Source of the DNA: an uncultured Schlesneria sp. | GTDB taxonomy: Bacteria > Planctomycetota > Planctomycetia > Planctomycetales > Planctomycetaceae | NCBI GenBank assembly: GCA_903871875.1 | Contig: CAIQIR010000047.1 | Coordinates: forward strand, 1-64,000 | DNA length: 64,000 nt | Direction of reading: 5' to 3' | Shown: piece after piece, positions 8,915 through 20,490 of the stretch | Layout: each line of letters begins with the position of its first letter | Numbering within the stretch: position 1 is the stretch's first letter | Made by a program: the position numbers and the translations under genes | The notes under the pieces: model-generated | Seen by the model: only the letters and a program-made list of their open reading frames with translations | What the model was told of the DNA's origin: nothing | Database searches by the model: none

Positions 8915-9428
8915 AATACACCGAGATGCCAACCCGCTGTTGCAGCAAACAAGACGGTCGCACGCTGCGAAGCCACGTGAAATGTCAGCCAATGCAATCG
9001 ATTCGAAAAACAAAACGACGGGGTATCAACGACTCCCGCCAGCGACGCGTTTTAAAACGAACAATACACCACTCGACTGTCGGTAGTGGACACGCTGCAC
9101 CACCAATTTCGTCCATTGGGCAAGGTCGAGTCTTAGATCTGAAGCAGGGAACGGCAAGCGCAGCGCGGGCCTGATTCGATCGTGCGCACCGGAAAACGAT
9201 CGACGCGATGAACGAGGTTGAACCGCATCAAAATGAGTCCGATGCGACCTGTCGCTGACGCGGTTAACCGCCAAGGCCCGGCAACGATGCGACGGCGTTG
9301 ATGCCTTGGGAATCAGGACTCGTTGGAGTTGCGGAGCAACTCGGGATTTTTTTGCCTGGAACAAAACATTCTTGAAACTTTCATTTCCGCGACATCAGTA
9401 GACTGTTTCGACGAGAGGGATTTGAAGC
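8915..9428. other. Spacer upstream of the ECF sigma operon
   Basis: About 510 bases without a supportable gene. It should hold the promoter of the sigma operon. A TGAAACTTTC string at 9373-9382, 56 bases before the start, resembles the -35 element of ECF promoters, but a matching -10 is not clear. Confidence 0.4.
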
Positions 9429-9980
9429 GTGGACGACAAGGAATGCGCACTGCGGTGCCTTGACGGTGAGCAATCCGCGATTCGATTTTTCGTCGAGCGA
9501 TTTCATGGCCCTCTTTTTAAGCTGTGTTGGCGACGACTGAGAAATCGGGAAGACGCCGAGGATGTCACTCAAGAGTCGCTGGTGCGCGCCCTCCAGTACT
9601 TGCGGCGGTGGGATCCAGAGCGTCCACTGGCACCGTGGGTCATCAAGATCGCAATGAATTGCTGTTCATCTCACATCACCAAACGCAATCGTCAAATACA
9701 ACCTGTCGAATCACTTGTCGAAGCTCCAGCGAAGCAGTGCCAAGCGGTCACTTTTGAATTGTCCGAAGGCTTGCAAATGGCGCTCAGCAAGATTCGCGAT
9801 CAACATCGGACCTGTTTTGTTCTTTTCCATCTTCAGGGCTTAGATATTGCGCGGATTGCGGAGATCATGGATTGCCCCAAGGGGACCGTCAAAACATGGC
9901 TGCACCGGGCTCGGCTTGATTTGGGGCAGCTGCTGGTGAGTCAGGGTGTCGTCTCGAGGGAAGGCTATGAAGTGCATTGA
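9429..9980 (+). CDS. ECF-type RNA polymerase sigma factor
   Basis: A 183-residue extracytoplasmic-function sigma factor. Region 2 spans about residues 17-85 and includes 'NREDAEDVTQESLVRALQ', the core-binding and -10 recognition helix. Region 4 at about 115-170 has the helix-turn-helix 'LDIARIAEIMDCPKGTVKTW' followed by LHRARLDL. The start is a GTG with GAGAGGG about 10 bases upstream. The stop overlaps the next gene by 14 bases, and that gene encodes a zinc-type anti-sigma factor, so the pair is translationally coupled and forms a sigma/anti-sigma switch. Target genes are unknown; the third gene of the run is the obvious first candidate. Confidence 0.93.
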   Translation: MDDKECALRCLDGEQSAIRFFVERFHGPLFKLCWRRLRNREDAEDVTQESLVRALQYLRRWDPERPLAPWVIKIAMNCCSSHITKRNRQIQPVESLVEAPAKQCQAVTFELSEGLQMALSKIRDQHRTCFVLFHLQGLDIARIAEIMDCPKGTVKTWLHRARLDLGQLLVSQGVVSREGYEVH

Positions 9981-10707
9981 ATTTCAATCAGCACTGGAAT
10001 GTGCGATCGAACAACGGACGCAGTTGTCGCCCGGCGTGTTGCGGCACATTTCGCACTGCGCCGAGTGCCGGCATTTTTGGGAACTGCAAAATCGTGTGGA
10101 TGAGGCGATTGCCGCCTGGCATGCACTCCAGACGCCCGCTCCCCCGGTTGAGAAAGTGCTCGCAATCCTCGGCCGCGAGTCGGCGAAGTGGGAATTGGAC
10201 GTGTTCGACGCCCCAAGCAATTTCGTCGCCATCGATGAATCGGATCGCAGTCGACGGAACGGACCAGTGGCGACTAGACGTCAGGCTCGACGACACGCTC
10301 GCTTTGACATTCTGGCAATCGCCCTGTGTGCTGCGTGTTTGGTACAGGTGCTTGTTTCGAGCGTCTTCGTGTCCAGAGTCTCTAACACGCCGCAGTGGGA
10401 TGAACTCACCCGCAGACTTCGAGACCGCAGCTCAGGCTTGTTAGTGGCCGATTCATCGTCCGATTTGACGAGCGAGTTGTCTGAATTAATCGATGGCCTG
10501 CGAAGACAATTTTACAGAGTCGTGGTGGAATCAAATACAGCGGGTTCCGAAAGAAATGAAGAAATCCCGCAAAATGAGGTCGTACTGGTCGATTCCCATA
10601 CGAACGAAGCAGAAACTCGTCCCGCTTCGCAAGACGTTGAACGGGGCTGTAATCCTGTGGTCAATCGATTGCAACTTGGCTTCGGCTTTCTATATCAGAA
10701 TTTCTAA
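9967..10707 (+). CDS. Membrane-anchored zinc-type anti-sigma factor
   Basis: Predicted anti-sigma factor of 246 residues. The N-terminal cytoplasmic domain carries H27-x3-C31-x2-C34 (HISHCAEC), the zinc-binding signature of ZAS-family anti-sigma factors. One transmembrane helix follows at about 114-133 (ILAIALCAACLVQVLVSS), and the C-terminal 110 residues would be outside the cytoplasm and look unstructured. ATG 9967 overlaps the sigma gene by 14 bases and has GAGGG six bases upstream. By position and motif it should hold the preceding sigma factor at the membrane until a signal arrives. The outer domain shows no known sensor fold. The ATPase or protease that would relieve it is not in the window. 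Confidence 0.82.
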   Translation: MKCIEFQSALECAIEQRTQLSPGVLRHISHCAECRHFWELQNRVDEAIAAWHALQTPAPPVEKVLAILGRESAKWELDVFDAPSNFVAIDESDRSRRNGPVATRRQARRHARFDILAIALCAACLVQVLVSSVFVSRVSNTPQWDELTRRLRDRSSGLLVADSSSDLTSELSELIDGLRRQFYRVVVESNTAGSERNEEIPQNEVVLVDSHTNEAETRPASQDVERGCNPVVNRLQLGFGFLYQNF

Positions 10708-10772
10708 GAGAACAACCGTTTAAATTCACGTCATTTCGAATCACCTATTTGTCACTTGCGGGGTCGGCTTTC

Positions 10773-12509
10773 ATGGTTACTTGGCGTCTGATCCGATCAC
10801 TCGTTGGCGTCGTCTTTACGTTCGGCGGTGTCACATCGTTGGTCGCGGCGGAGCCGATCAACATACTCGATCTTGTTCACCCCGATTCGGCCTTGGTCCT
10901 CGAAGTTCAGGACATGGAAAGGGCGTGGTCGACGCTGAATTCGGGACAGCTACTTCAACGGCTTCGTGCCTATCAGCCGTTTCAACAGTTCTTTGAAAGC
11001 GAAGCCATGCAGAAATGGCAACGAATCGAGGAGCGAGTGTTCAAGAAAACCGGCCAGAGTCTGGCGGTACGGACTCGCTCGCTGTGCTCAAAATCGATGG
11101 TCCTGTCACTGCGGCTGCCGGTAAATGGAGCTCCGGAAGGGGTCATCCTGATGGAGACTTTGGACGAACGAGAAATACCCCTGTTTATTGAATCGTGGGA
11201 TGACTACGAAGTCGATACGCTGACAACGACAAAATCGCATCATGGCCTGTCGTATTTTCAACGAACAAAAGAGCGGGCTCCAAAGCAGACGCTGTTTGTC
11301 GCAACATTCGAAAAGTGGTTCGCATTGTCAGACCATGAGTCATGCATTCATGACGTGATCGATCGTTTTGTCGGCGAGATGGATCGATCGAATCAGTTCG
11401 GGGCAGGATCGTCGCGTGGGACAAACTTGTTCCTGCGGTGTCGCGAGCAACTTGATCCTGGTGGCGAACTGTTTTTGCACATCAATGCGCGACCTTGGGA
11501 TCAGGGAATCAATGAGTTATCTGACTACTTGAATCTGCCGGCCAACATCACCTCGATCTGGAAGCAGATCAGCTCAATTTCGAGTTGTCTGCGACTGGAG
11601 CAGGGCTTCGTCTGCGACACGGCGATCGAGTTCGACGAATCACAGCTTTCGGACGAATGGCCTCAGATTGTGGCGACCGCCTCAGGCGAGCCCGATTGTC
11701 CCCATTCCCTACCTGCCGAAGCGTTTCTGGTGTTTGGCGGCGAGTTGGAACTGGCTCCCGTCATTCGCTACATGGAGAGTCACCTGTCGCCAGCGAATCT
11801 TGCCAAATTGTCAAAACTGCGGCGGAGTGCTCAAAGTCTATTGGGAGGGCACGAACTGTTGAATGTGGTTTTGCCACCGCTGGCCACCAAGTTCTCGGGC
11901 TTCTTGGTGACAAGTTCTGACAGCCAAATGACCAATCAGATCGTCGACGGGGTCTTGACCTCCCACTTCGACCTGTCAAAAGATCCCAACGTCGCAGGCG
12001 ATGTCGGACGTGCTGCAGATCTGCATTTGAGTCTCACTGCGGCGTCCAGGAGTGCTGATCATTCGAATATCGTCACCGTACGTCGCGAGCAGAACGAATC
12101 ACTGCGGCTGGAATGGTTGTCAGAACCTGTGGCATTTCCCTCGGCCTTCGGAATTAAGGGCCGCCAATTCGTGATCGCAGGATCAGAACACTTCTTACGT
12201 CAATCGTTTGAAACGCCGAGTGACCAGAATACGACAACACACCGTAGCGACAATTCACGCCAGAGTTTTCCTGGGGCGAGCCAGTTCGTTTGGTTGGATA
12301 CTGTCCAAGCACGTCGTCTGCTCAAACTTCACGGTTCTGAGATCGTCAATTGGCTGTCATCAGTATTTGCTGAAAAGCCCGATCAATTCGCTCGTTCGAT
12401 CGAAAGTATCGCAGCCGAACTGGAATTGATTGATTCCCTGTTCATCGCCTTGCAGCTGGAATCAGATCGAATCCGGGTACGGTTCTGTGGCAGCTTGGAT
12501 GAGAATTGA
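10773..12509 (+). CDS. Exported protein of unknown function in the ECF sigma operon
   Basis: A 578-residue protein with an N-terminal signal peptide (hydrophobic stretch LVGVVFTFGGVTSLVAA, probable cleavage before EPIN). The mature part has no motif I recognise. It starts with 'ILDLVHPDSALVLEVQDMER', a beginning that recurs in exported planctomycete proteins that I recall as DUF3352-like, but the match is from memory only. Several blocks read as paired strand/helix units. ATG 10773 is preferred over TTG 10749 because the signal peptide begins there and GGGG lies upstream. It follows the anti-sigma gene by 65 bp on the same strand and is probably co-transcribed, so it may be the sensor, effector or target of the sigma switch. 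No terminator was found. Confidence 0.75.
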   Translation: MVTWRLIRSLVGVVFTFGGVTSLVAAEPINILDLVHPDSALVLEVQDMERAWSTLNSGQLLQRLRAYQPFQQFFESEAMQKWQRIEERVFKKTGQSLAVRTRSLCSKSMVLSLRLPVNGAPEGVILMETLDEREIPLFIESWDDYEVDTLTTTKSHHGLSYFQRTKERAPKQTLFVATFEKWFALSDHESCIHDVIDRFVGEMDRSNQFGAGSSRGTNLFLRCREQLDPGGELFLHINARPWDQGINELSDYLNLPANITSIWKQISSISSCLRLEQGFVCDTAIEFDESQLSDEWPQIVATASGEPDCPHSLPAEAFLVFGGELELAPVIRYMESHLSPANLAKLSKLRRSAQSLLGGHELLNVVLPPLATKFSGFLVTSSDSQMTNQIVDGVLTSHFDLSKDPNVAGDVGRAADLHLSLTAASRSADHSNIVTVRREQNESLRLEWLSEPVAFPSAFGIKGRQFVIAGSEHFLRQSFETPSDQNTTTHRSDNSRQSFPGASQFVWLDTVQARRLLKLHGSEIVNWLSSVFAEKPDQFARSIESIAAELELIDSLFIALQLESDRIRVRFCGSLDEN

Positions 12510-15364
<2,855 letters not shown>

Positions 15365-15372
<8 letters not shown>

Positions 15373-15694
15373 AAAACCCAGGACGAATCAGCCCAACCAG
15401 GAATCAACATTCAGCCGCGAAGTCGGTGCACAGGCCGCTCGCAAGCTGAAGGCGCAACAGAAAGGTGTCAGAAGTATCTGGCTGGGCTTGGGCGTCTCAG
15501 GAATGATCGGTTGGTCGGTGACGGTTCCGGCTCTGGTGGGTGTAGCGATTGGAGTCTGGGCAGATCAGCAATACCCGAGCAAATATTCCTGGACGCTGAT
15601 GCTGTTGTTTACGGGATTGTTCATCGGTTGCCTGAATGCCTGGCATTGGGTCGACACCGAATACAAGGATATGCACGAGGACTCCGATGAATGA
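15365..15694 (+). CDS. atpQ: N-type ATPase accessory membrane subunit AtpQ
   Basis: Small membrane protein of 109 residues in the position of AtpQ, related to the AtpZ/AtpI assembly proteins of F-ATPases. The N-terminal 45 residues are charged and cytoplasmic. Two helices follow: 'GWSVTVPALVGVAIGVWAD' and 'WTLMLLFTGLFIGCLNAW'. The GVAIGVWAD stretch is the hallmark of the AtpZ/AtpI family. The start is a GTG overlapping the end of atpC by 8 bases; no ATG is available in frame before the first helix. A role in c-ring assembly, or in ion access to the membrane sector, is inferred from relatives. Confidence 0.85.
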
Positions 15695-16004
15695 ATCTCT
15701 GCTGCTGATACCCGCGCTACTTACTGGCGTCCTACTCGGCGCATTTTTCTTTGGTGGTCTCTGGTGGACAGTCCAGCAAGGCCTGACTTCGGAATGGCCG
15801 GCGGTCTGGTTCCTTAGCAGCCTGCTGGTACGCACGGTCGTCGCGCTCGGCGGATTCTACCTGGTTTCACAGGGACATTGGCAACGACTGGCCATGTGTC
15901 TCGTCGGATTTGTGATCGCGCGGTTCGTCATCATGACTCGCATCAAGCGGGCCATGAGAGATGAGGGACTTCGATCGCAACGGGAGGTTCATCGTGCGCA
16001 TTAG
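15687..16004 (+). CDS. atpR: N-type ATPase subunit AtpR
   Basis: A 105-residue membrane protein matching the position and character of AtpR, a subunit found only in N-ATPases. Three helices are visible: 'LLLIPALLTGVLLGAFFFGG', 'FLSSLLVRTVVALGGFYLV' and 'LAMCLVGFVIARFVIMT'. Two arginines sit inside or at the edge of the second and third helices (VRT, IARF). Such membrane arginines have been proposed to interact with the second carboxylate of the c subunit, and this gene set has that carboxylate. ATG 15687 overlaps the end of atpQ by 8 bases. Confidence 0.88.
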   Translation: MNESLLLIPALLTGVLLGAFFFGGLWWTVQQGLTSEWPAVWFLSSLLVRTVVALGGFYLVSQGHWQRLAMCLVGFVIARFVIMTRIKRAMRDEGLRSQREVHRAH

Positions 16005-16665
16005 TCCCGATCAGCTGGTTTTTTGGCGATACGGCTTTTTCGAGCTCAATCTCACGATTGTCACAACCTGGGCGTTGATGCTGGTGATGTCTGCGGGAGC
16101 ATTTCTGATCACGCGCCATCTCAAAGCGGAACGAACGGTCACCCGCTGGCAGAGTTTCCTCGAAATTATCGTCACCATGATTCAGCAACAGATTGGTGAA
16201 GTGGGCCTGAAGCATCCAGGCCGATACCTCAGTTTCATCGGCACGTTGTTTCTGTTTATCGCGGTTTCCAATCTCTGCACGATCCTACCTGGTTATGAAC
16301 CACCCTCAGGTTCGCTGTCGACAACGTCTGCGCTGGCGATCACCGTTTTTTTCGCCGTCTCATTTTTCGGGATCAAAGAACAAGGACTGGGGAACTACCT
16401 GAAGACTTATCTCGAACCAACTTTCATCATGTTGCCGTTCAACATTATCAGCGAATTCTCGCGCACATTCGCTCTGGCGATTCGCTTATTTGGCAACATC
16501 ATGAGCGGCACCATGATTGTCGGCATTCTGCTGATGATTGCGCCGTTGATCTTTCCGGTCCTGATGGATCTGCTTGGTCTGCTGACGGGGATTGTGCAGG
16601 CCTACATCTTCAGCATTCTCGCCACCGTTTACATCGCAGCCGCCACGCGAATTCAAGAAGACTAA
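15994..16665 (+). CDS. atpB: N-type ATPase subunit a
   Basis: Membrane stator subunit a, 223 residues, forming the two ion half-channels against the c ring. The essential arginine is R164 in LAIRLFGNIMSG, and a conserved glutamine lies in the last helix (VQAYIFSILATVYI). GTG 15994 is chosen as start: GGGAGG lies six bases upstream and the protein then begins MRISPDQ, the usual N-terminus of N-ATPase a subunits. An ATG at 15961 would add 11 unlikely residues. The gene overlaps atpR by 11 bases. Confidence 0.94.
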   Translation: MRISPDQLVFWRYGFFELNLTIVTTWALMLVMSAGAFLITRHLKAERTVTRWQSFLEIIVTMIQQQIGEVGLKHPGRYLSFIGTLFLFIAVSNLCTILPGYEPPSGSLSTTSALAITVFFAVSFFGIKEQGLGNYLKTYLEPTFIMLPFNIISEFSRTFALAIRLFGNIMSGTMIVGILLMIAPLIFPVLMDLLGLLTGIVQAYIFSILATVYIAAATRIQED

Positions 16666-16690
16666 AAAGTATCGTTTTAGAAGGAACCTC

Positions 16691-16972
16691 ATGGACAGTA
16701 TGACCTTGATCGCGATCGTTTCGATCATTACCGCAGGTGTCACCATTGCCATTGGAAGCATTGCTCCAGCACTCGGCGAAGGGCGAGCGATTTCAACGGC
16801 CTTGAGCGCGCTGGCACAGCAGCCCGATGCGGCCGCGACCATCACGCGGACATTGTTCGTGGGATTGGCAATGATCGAATCGATTGCCATCTATTGCCTG
16901 GTGATTTCGATGATTCTGATCTTCGCCAATCCGTTCTGGAATCACGTCATTGCTCAAGTAACGGGAAAGTGA
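16691..16972 (+). CDS. atpE: N-type ATPase subunit c (rotor ring)
   Basis: Proteolipid c subunit of 93 residues with two helices. Helix 2 has the ion-binding E63 followed by S64 and Y68 (MIESIAIY). Helix 1 has E30 (ALGEGRA) at the position where sodium-type rings have glutamine. The spacing E30-E63 (33 residues) equals the Q32-E65 spacing of the sodium-binding Ilyobacter ring. The E-S-x3-Y pattern suggested sodium coupling for the family, but a two-carboxylate N-type ring from Burkholderia was found to be proton specific, so the ion cannot be decided from sequence. The gene is 25 bp after atpB with AAGGA seven bases before the ATG. Confidence 0.95.
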   Translation: MDSMTLIAIVSIITAGVTIAIGSIAPALGEGRAISTALSALAQQPDAAATITRTLFVGLAMIESIAIYCLVISMILIFANPFWNHVIAQVTGK

Positions 16973-16975
16973 GCA

Positions 16976-17854
16976 ATGCCAATCGACTGGTTCACCGTCG
17001 TCGCCCAAATCATCAACTTCCTCATCCTGGTGTGGTTGTTGAAGCGATTCCTTTACAAACCGATCCTGAAGGCCATCGACGATCGTGAAAAACGCATCGC
17101 TGCGGAATTGGCACAGGCCGAGGCCAAGTCAGCCGAGGCACTGCGAGAGCGTGATAATTTCCGAAAGAAAAACGAGGACTTTGATCAGCAGCGGGTGGCG
17201 CTGTTTAAACAGGTGACGGATGCCGCCAATGTCGAACGACAACGGCTGCTCGATGAAGCGAGAAAAGAGGCCGACACACTCCGCGCCAAACGTCGATCGG
17301 CATTGCAGAATGAACGACAACAGCTCAGCGACCAAATCAAACGCTGGACGCAAAAAGAAGTTTTTGAGATTGCGAGGAAATTGCTGGTAGATCTCGCCGA
17401 CACGAATCTGGAAGAACGAATCGGTGCGGTGTTCGTCGAGCGTCTTCGAGCCTTGAGTGGGACGGAAAAGGAACAACTTATGGTTGCTCTGAAGTCGCAG
17501 ACCGATTCGTTGTGCGTGCGGAGCGCTTTCGAATTGCCGCAGTCTGTTCAAAACGAAGTTGAAACCGCGATCAAGGAGGTATTTGCCACAGAAGGATGCT
17601 CCCATTTTGAGATCGCACCTGAAATCGTGAGTGGTATCGAACTCTCCGTGAATGGACAAAAAGTCGCCTGGAGCATCGCTGACTATCTCGGCACCTTGGA
17701 AAAAAATGTCAGCGAGACTCTCGACTCAACCCCTGCGGCAAATGCCAATTCCCAGACCGTGGCCCCATCTGAGCCGGCATCCACGACTCAACCTTATCTC
17801 CAGCGCGATGAACAGCTCGAACTAACCCCTCCGGCGGCAAAGGGAGTGCGGTGA
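16976..17854 (+). CDS. atpF: N-type ATPase subunit b with delta-like C-terminal domain
   Basis: Peripheral stalk subunit of 292 residues, far longer than a normal b subunit (about 156). Residues 5-25 form the membrane anchor, and 30-150 are a charged coiled coil rich in E, K, R, Q and A. Residues about 160-243 look like the C-terminal part of subunit delta/OSCP: '[20 protein letters not shown]' and then '[20 protein letters not shown]' match its pattern. About 50 residues of Pro/Thr/Gln-rich tail follow. No separate atpH gene exists in the operon, so this subunit probably does both jobs. The start is 3 bases after the atpE stop. Confidence 0.92.
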   Translation: MPIDWFTVVAQIINFLILVWLLKRFLYKPILKAIDDREKRIAAELAQAEAKSAEALRERDNFRKKNEDFDQQRVALFKQVTDAANVERQRLLDEARKEADTLRAKRRSALQNERQQLSDQIKRWTQKEVFEIARKLLVDLADTNLEERIGAVFVERLRALSGTEKEQLMVALKSQTDSLCVRSAFELPQSVQNEVETAIKEVFATEGCSHFEIAPEIVSGIELSVNGQKVAWSIADYLGTLEKNVSETLDSTPAANANSQTVAPSEPASTTQPYLQRDEQLELTPPAAKGVR

Positions 17855-19410
17855 ACGATTCGCCCGACAGTCTATTGGGAGTATTCGATCGCGCATTCGC
17901 CGGGATCGGTCACGCGCGGGAATCCTTTACACCGCACTTGAAGCCGCGTGAAGTGGGGACCGTGACCAGCGTCTCCATGGGAATTGCCAAGGTGTCAGGA
18001 CTTCCAGGAGTCGGCTTTGAGGAACTGGTCAAGTTTCCTGGTGATCTTTACGGCATCGCTTTCAACATCGATCAGGACGAAATTGGCGTCGTCCTGCTTG
18101 GCGATTGTGAGCGTTTGCACGCGGGTGACGAAGTCGAGCGGACTGGTCGAGTGACGGATGTGCCGGTGGGCGACGGGTTGATCGGTCGGGTCATCGACCC
18201 TTCAGGAAGACCTCTCGATGGCCAAGGGGCCGTTGCATTCAGCCATCGGCTACCAGTGGAACGTCCGGCTCCGCCGATCATGAATCGTGCCCCCGTGACG
18301 GTGCCCCTGCAGACGGGACTGGTGGTGATTGATGCCCTGATCCCCATTGGTCGCGGACAGCGAGAACTGATTCTGGGGGACCGGCAAACGGGCAAATCCG
18401 CGATTGCGATCGACACGATTCTGAATCAGCGGGATCAAAATGTGATCTGTGTTTATTGCGCGATCGGTCAGCGCGCGTCGGCCGTCGCCAAGGCAATCGC
18501 CAATCTACGAGAAAAAGGGGCGATGGAATACACCGTCGTCGTGGTAACGGAAGGCAACGATCCACCTGGTCTCGCCTACATCGCCCCCTATGCCGCGACC
18601 AGCATCGCCGAGCATTTTATGGAAGCAGGGCGAGACGTATTGATCGTCTACGACGATCTTACACAACACGCTCGGTCATATCGCGAGCTGTCCCTTTTAC
18701 TGCGGCGTCCCCCGGGACGCGAAGCGTTTCCTGGCGATATCTTCTACATCCACTCGCGATTGTTGGAGCGTTCCACACACTTGAACGACGACTTGGGTGG
18801 TGGCTCGCTGACCGCCTTACCAATTATCGAAACCGAAGCGCAAAACATCTCGGCCTATATCCCGACGAATCTCGTTTCGATTACCGATGGCCAGATCTAC
18901 TTGTCGCCAACGATGTTTGAAATGGGAATTCTGCCCGCTGTCGATGTGGGTAAATCGGTTTCGCGTGTCGGTGGCAACGCGCAATTTGCGGCTTATCGAT
19001 CAGTGGCGGGTAGTCTCAAGCTCGCCTATGCGCAATTCACCGAACTGGAATCATTCGCCAAGTTTGGCACACGCCTGGATGAACACACTCGGAAAACGAT
19101 CGATCATGGACAGCGAATCCGTGCCTGCCTTAAACAACCACAATTTGCGCCGATTTCCGTTGCCGAACAAATTGTCGTTTTACTGGCATTGAAGGAAGGG
19201 GGTTTGGACTTGGTTCCCATCAATCAAATGCGGGAGGCGGAATTCGCCATCAGAAAGGCTGTCGAACAGATCCCGACAGATATTCTCCATCGCTTTTCCT
19301 CGAACGACAAATTGAGCGACGACGATCGTACAGCAATCTTGAAAGTCGTTGCCGTCGCAGTCAAACCGTTCCAGCCAGAGTTACCGCCGGAAAATCAAGG
19401 AAAGCCATGA
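17851..19410 (+). CDS. atpA: N-type ATPase subunit alpha
   Basis: Non-catalytic alpha subunit, 519 residues. The P-loop GDRQTGKS lies at 176-183, followed by the family segments '[13 protein letters not shown]' and '[20 protein letters not shown]' and the arginine-finger region '[12 protein letters not shown]'. The GTG start overlaps the atpF stop (GTGA), with GGGAG upstream. A further four-base ATGA overlap joins it to atpG. N-terminal residues 1-35 are less conserved than in housekeeping alpha subunits, which fits a different delta partner. Confidence 0.96.
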   Translation: MNDSPDSLLGVFDRAFAGIGHARESFTPHLKPREVGTVTSVSMGIAKVSGLPGVGFEELVKFPGDLYGIAFNIDQDEIGVVLLGDCERLHAGDEVERTGRVTDVPVGDGLIGRVIDPSGRPLDGQGAVAFSHRLPVERPAPPIMNRAPVTVPLQTGLVVIDALIPIGRGQRELILGDRQTGKSAIAIDTILNQRDQNVICVYCAIGQRASAVAKAIANLREKGAMEYTVVVVTEGNDPPGLAYIAPYAATSIAEHFMEAGRDVLIVYDDLTQHARSYRELSLLLRRPPGREAFPGDIFYIHSRLLERSTHLNDDLGGGSLTALPIIETEAQNISAYIPTNLVSITDGQIYLSPTMFEMGILPAVDVGKSVSRVGGNAQFAAYRSVAGSLKLAYAQFTELESFAKFGTRLDEHTRKTIDHGQRIRACLKQPQFAPISVAEQIVVLLALKEGGLDLVPINQMREAEFAIRKAVEQIPTDILHRFSSNDKLSDDDRTAILKVVAVAVKPFQPELPPENQGKP

Positions 19411-20297
19411 GCGATACGCTGGAGAGCTTACGCCGAAAAATCGACGGAGCCGGAGATCTGGAATCTGTCGTTCGGTCGATGAAAGCCCTGGCAGCAGCCA
19501 GCGTCGGACAATACGAAAGATCCGTGCTGGCGCTGGCCGACTACTACCGGACCATCGAGATGAGTCTTGCGGTCTGCCTGAGACACAGAGGAAAGCGCGT
19601 TGCCGAGACCGATGAGCCCCAAGGCCCCTCATCAAAGACGGTCACGGCGGTCGTTTTTGGTTCTGACCAGGGACTGGTCGGTCAGTTCAATGATCTGATC
19701 GCAGATTATTCCATCAAAGTGCTGGATTCGCTTCCCGGCGACAAGAGAGTCTGGGCGGTCGGTGAGCGAATTCAAGCTCGACTTGCGGATGCAGGTCACC
19801 AACCCGTCGGGGTATTCCCCGTCCCAACAGCCGTCAACTCGATTTCGCGCCTCGTCGGGCAGATTCTGATTGAGACACAAGCAACTCTCGGTGACGGCGA
19901 GATTGTCCAACTTTATCTCTTCCATAACCGTCCCCTGGGGGGAGCGGCTTATGAACCAGTGGGCCAATGTCTGTTACCCCTCGATCAGGCAACCAGTTTG
20001 AGACTGGCCCATTTTCCCTGGCCGACAAAGAGCCTGCCCGAAGTCATCGGCGACACCGAGTTGACCTTGAAGGCGCTCGTCGCGGAGTATCTGTTCGTGT
20101 CGCTATTCAAGTGTTGCTCGGAATCACTGGCCGGTGAAAACACCAGCCGTTTGGCCGCGATGCAGCGCGCGGAAAAAAATATTGACGAACTGGCCGAGGA
20201 ACTCAATCAAACGTTCCGGCGTCTGCGTCAATCATCAATCGACGAAGAATTATTTGACGTCATCTCGGGCTATGAATCCCTGTCGAAGCCAACATGA
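19407..20297 (+). CDS. atpG: N-type ATPase subunit gamma
   Basis: Central shaft subunit gamma, 296 residues. The N-terminal helix '[20 protein letters not shown]' followed by MKALAAAS and the C-terminal helix '[16 protein letters not shown]'-type segment are recognisable, with a Rossmann-like middle containing '[14 protein letters not shown]'. It ends the operon and overlaps atpA by four bases (ATGA). The terminal '[20 protein letters not shown]' is the family's closing motif. I see no terminator in the 193 bases before the phosphoketolase gene, so read-through is possible. Confidence 0.93.
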   Translation: MSDTLESLRRKIDGAGDLESVVRSMKALAAASVGQYERSVLALADYYRTIEMSLAVCLRHRGKRVAETDEPQGPSSKTVTAVVFGSDQGLVGQFNDLIADYSIKVLDSLPGDKRVWAVGERIQARLADAGHQPVGVFPVPTAVNSISRLVGQILIETQATLGDGEIVQLYLFHNRPLGGAAYEPVGQCLLPLDQATSLRLAHFPWPTKSLPEVIGDTELTLKALVAEYLFVSLFKCCSESLAGENTSRLAAMQRAEKNIDELAEELNQTFRRLRQSSIDEELFDVISGYESLSKPT

Positions 20298-20490
20298 CAC
20301 TGACGTCGGAATCGGCCATTGGAGGATCACCCATTTTGAATGATTGATTTATCGACAAATAGCGAATTGGCGAAGGCCAAAGATTCCTCAAAATCACTTT
20401 GGGAAATCGCATAACGCCCCGAGCGAACTCCCCATCGCCAAATCCGTCTATCGCACACTCGAATCTGATCCAATTCAGAAGGCCTCAACG

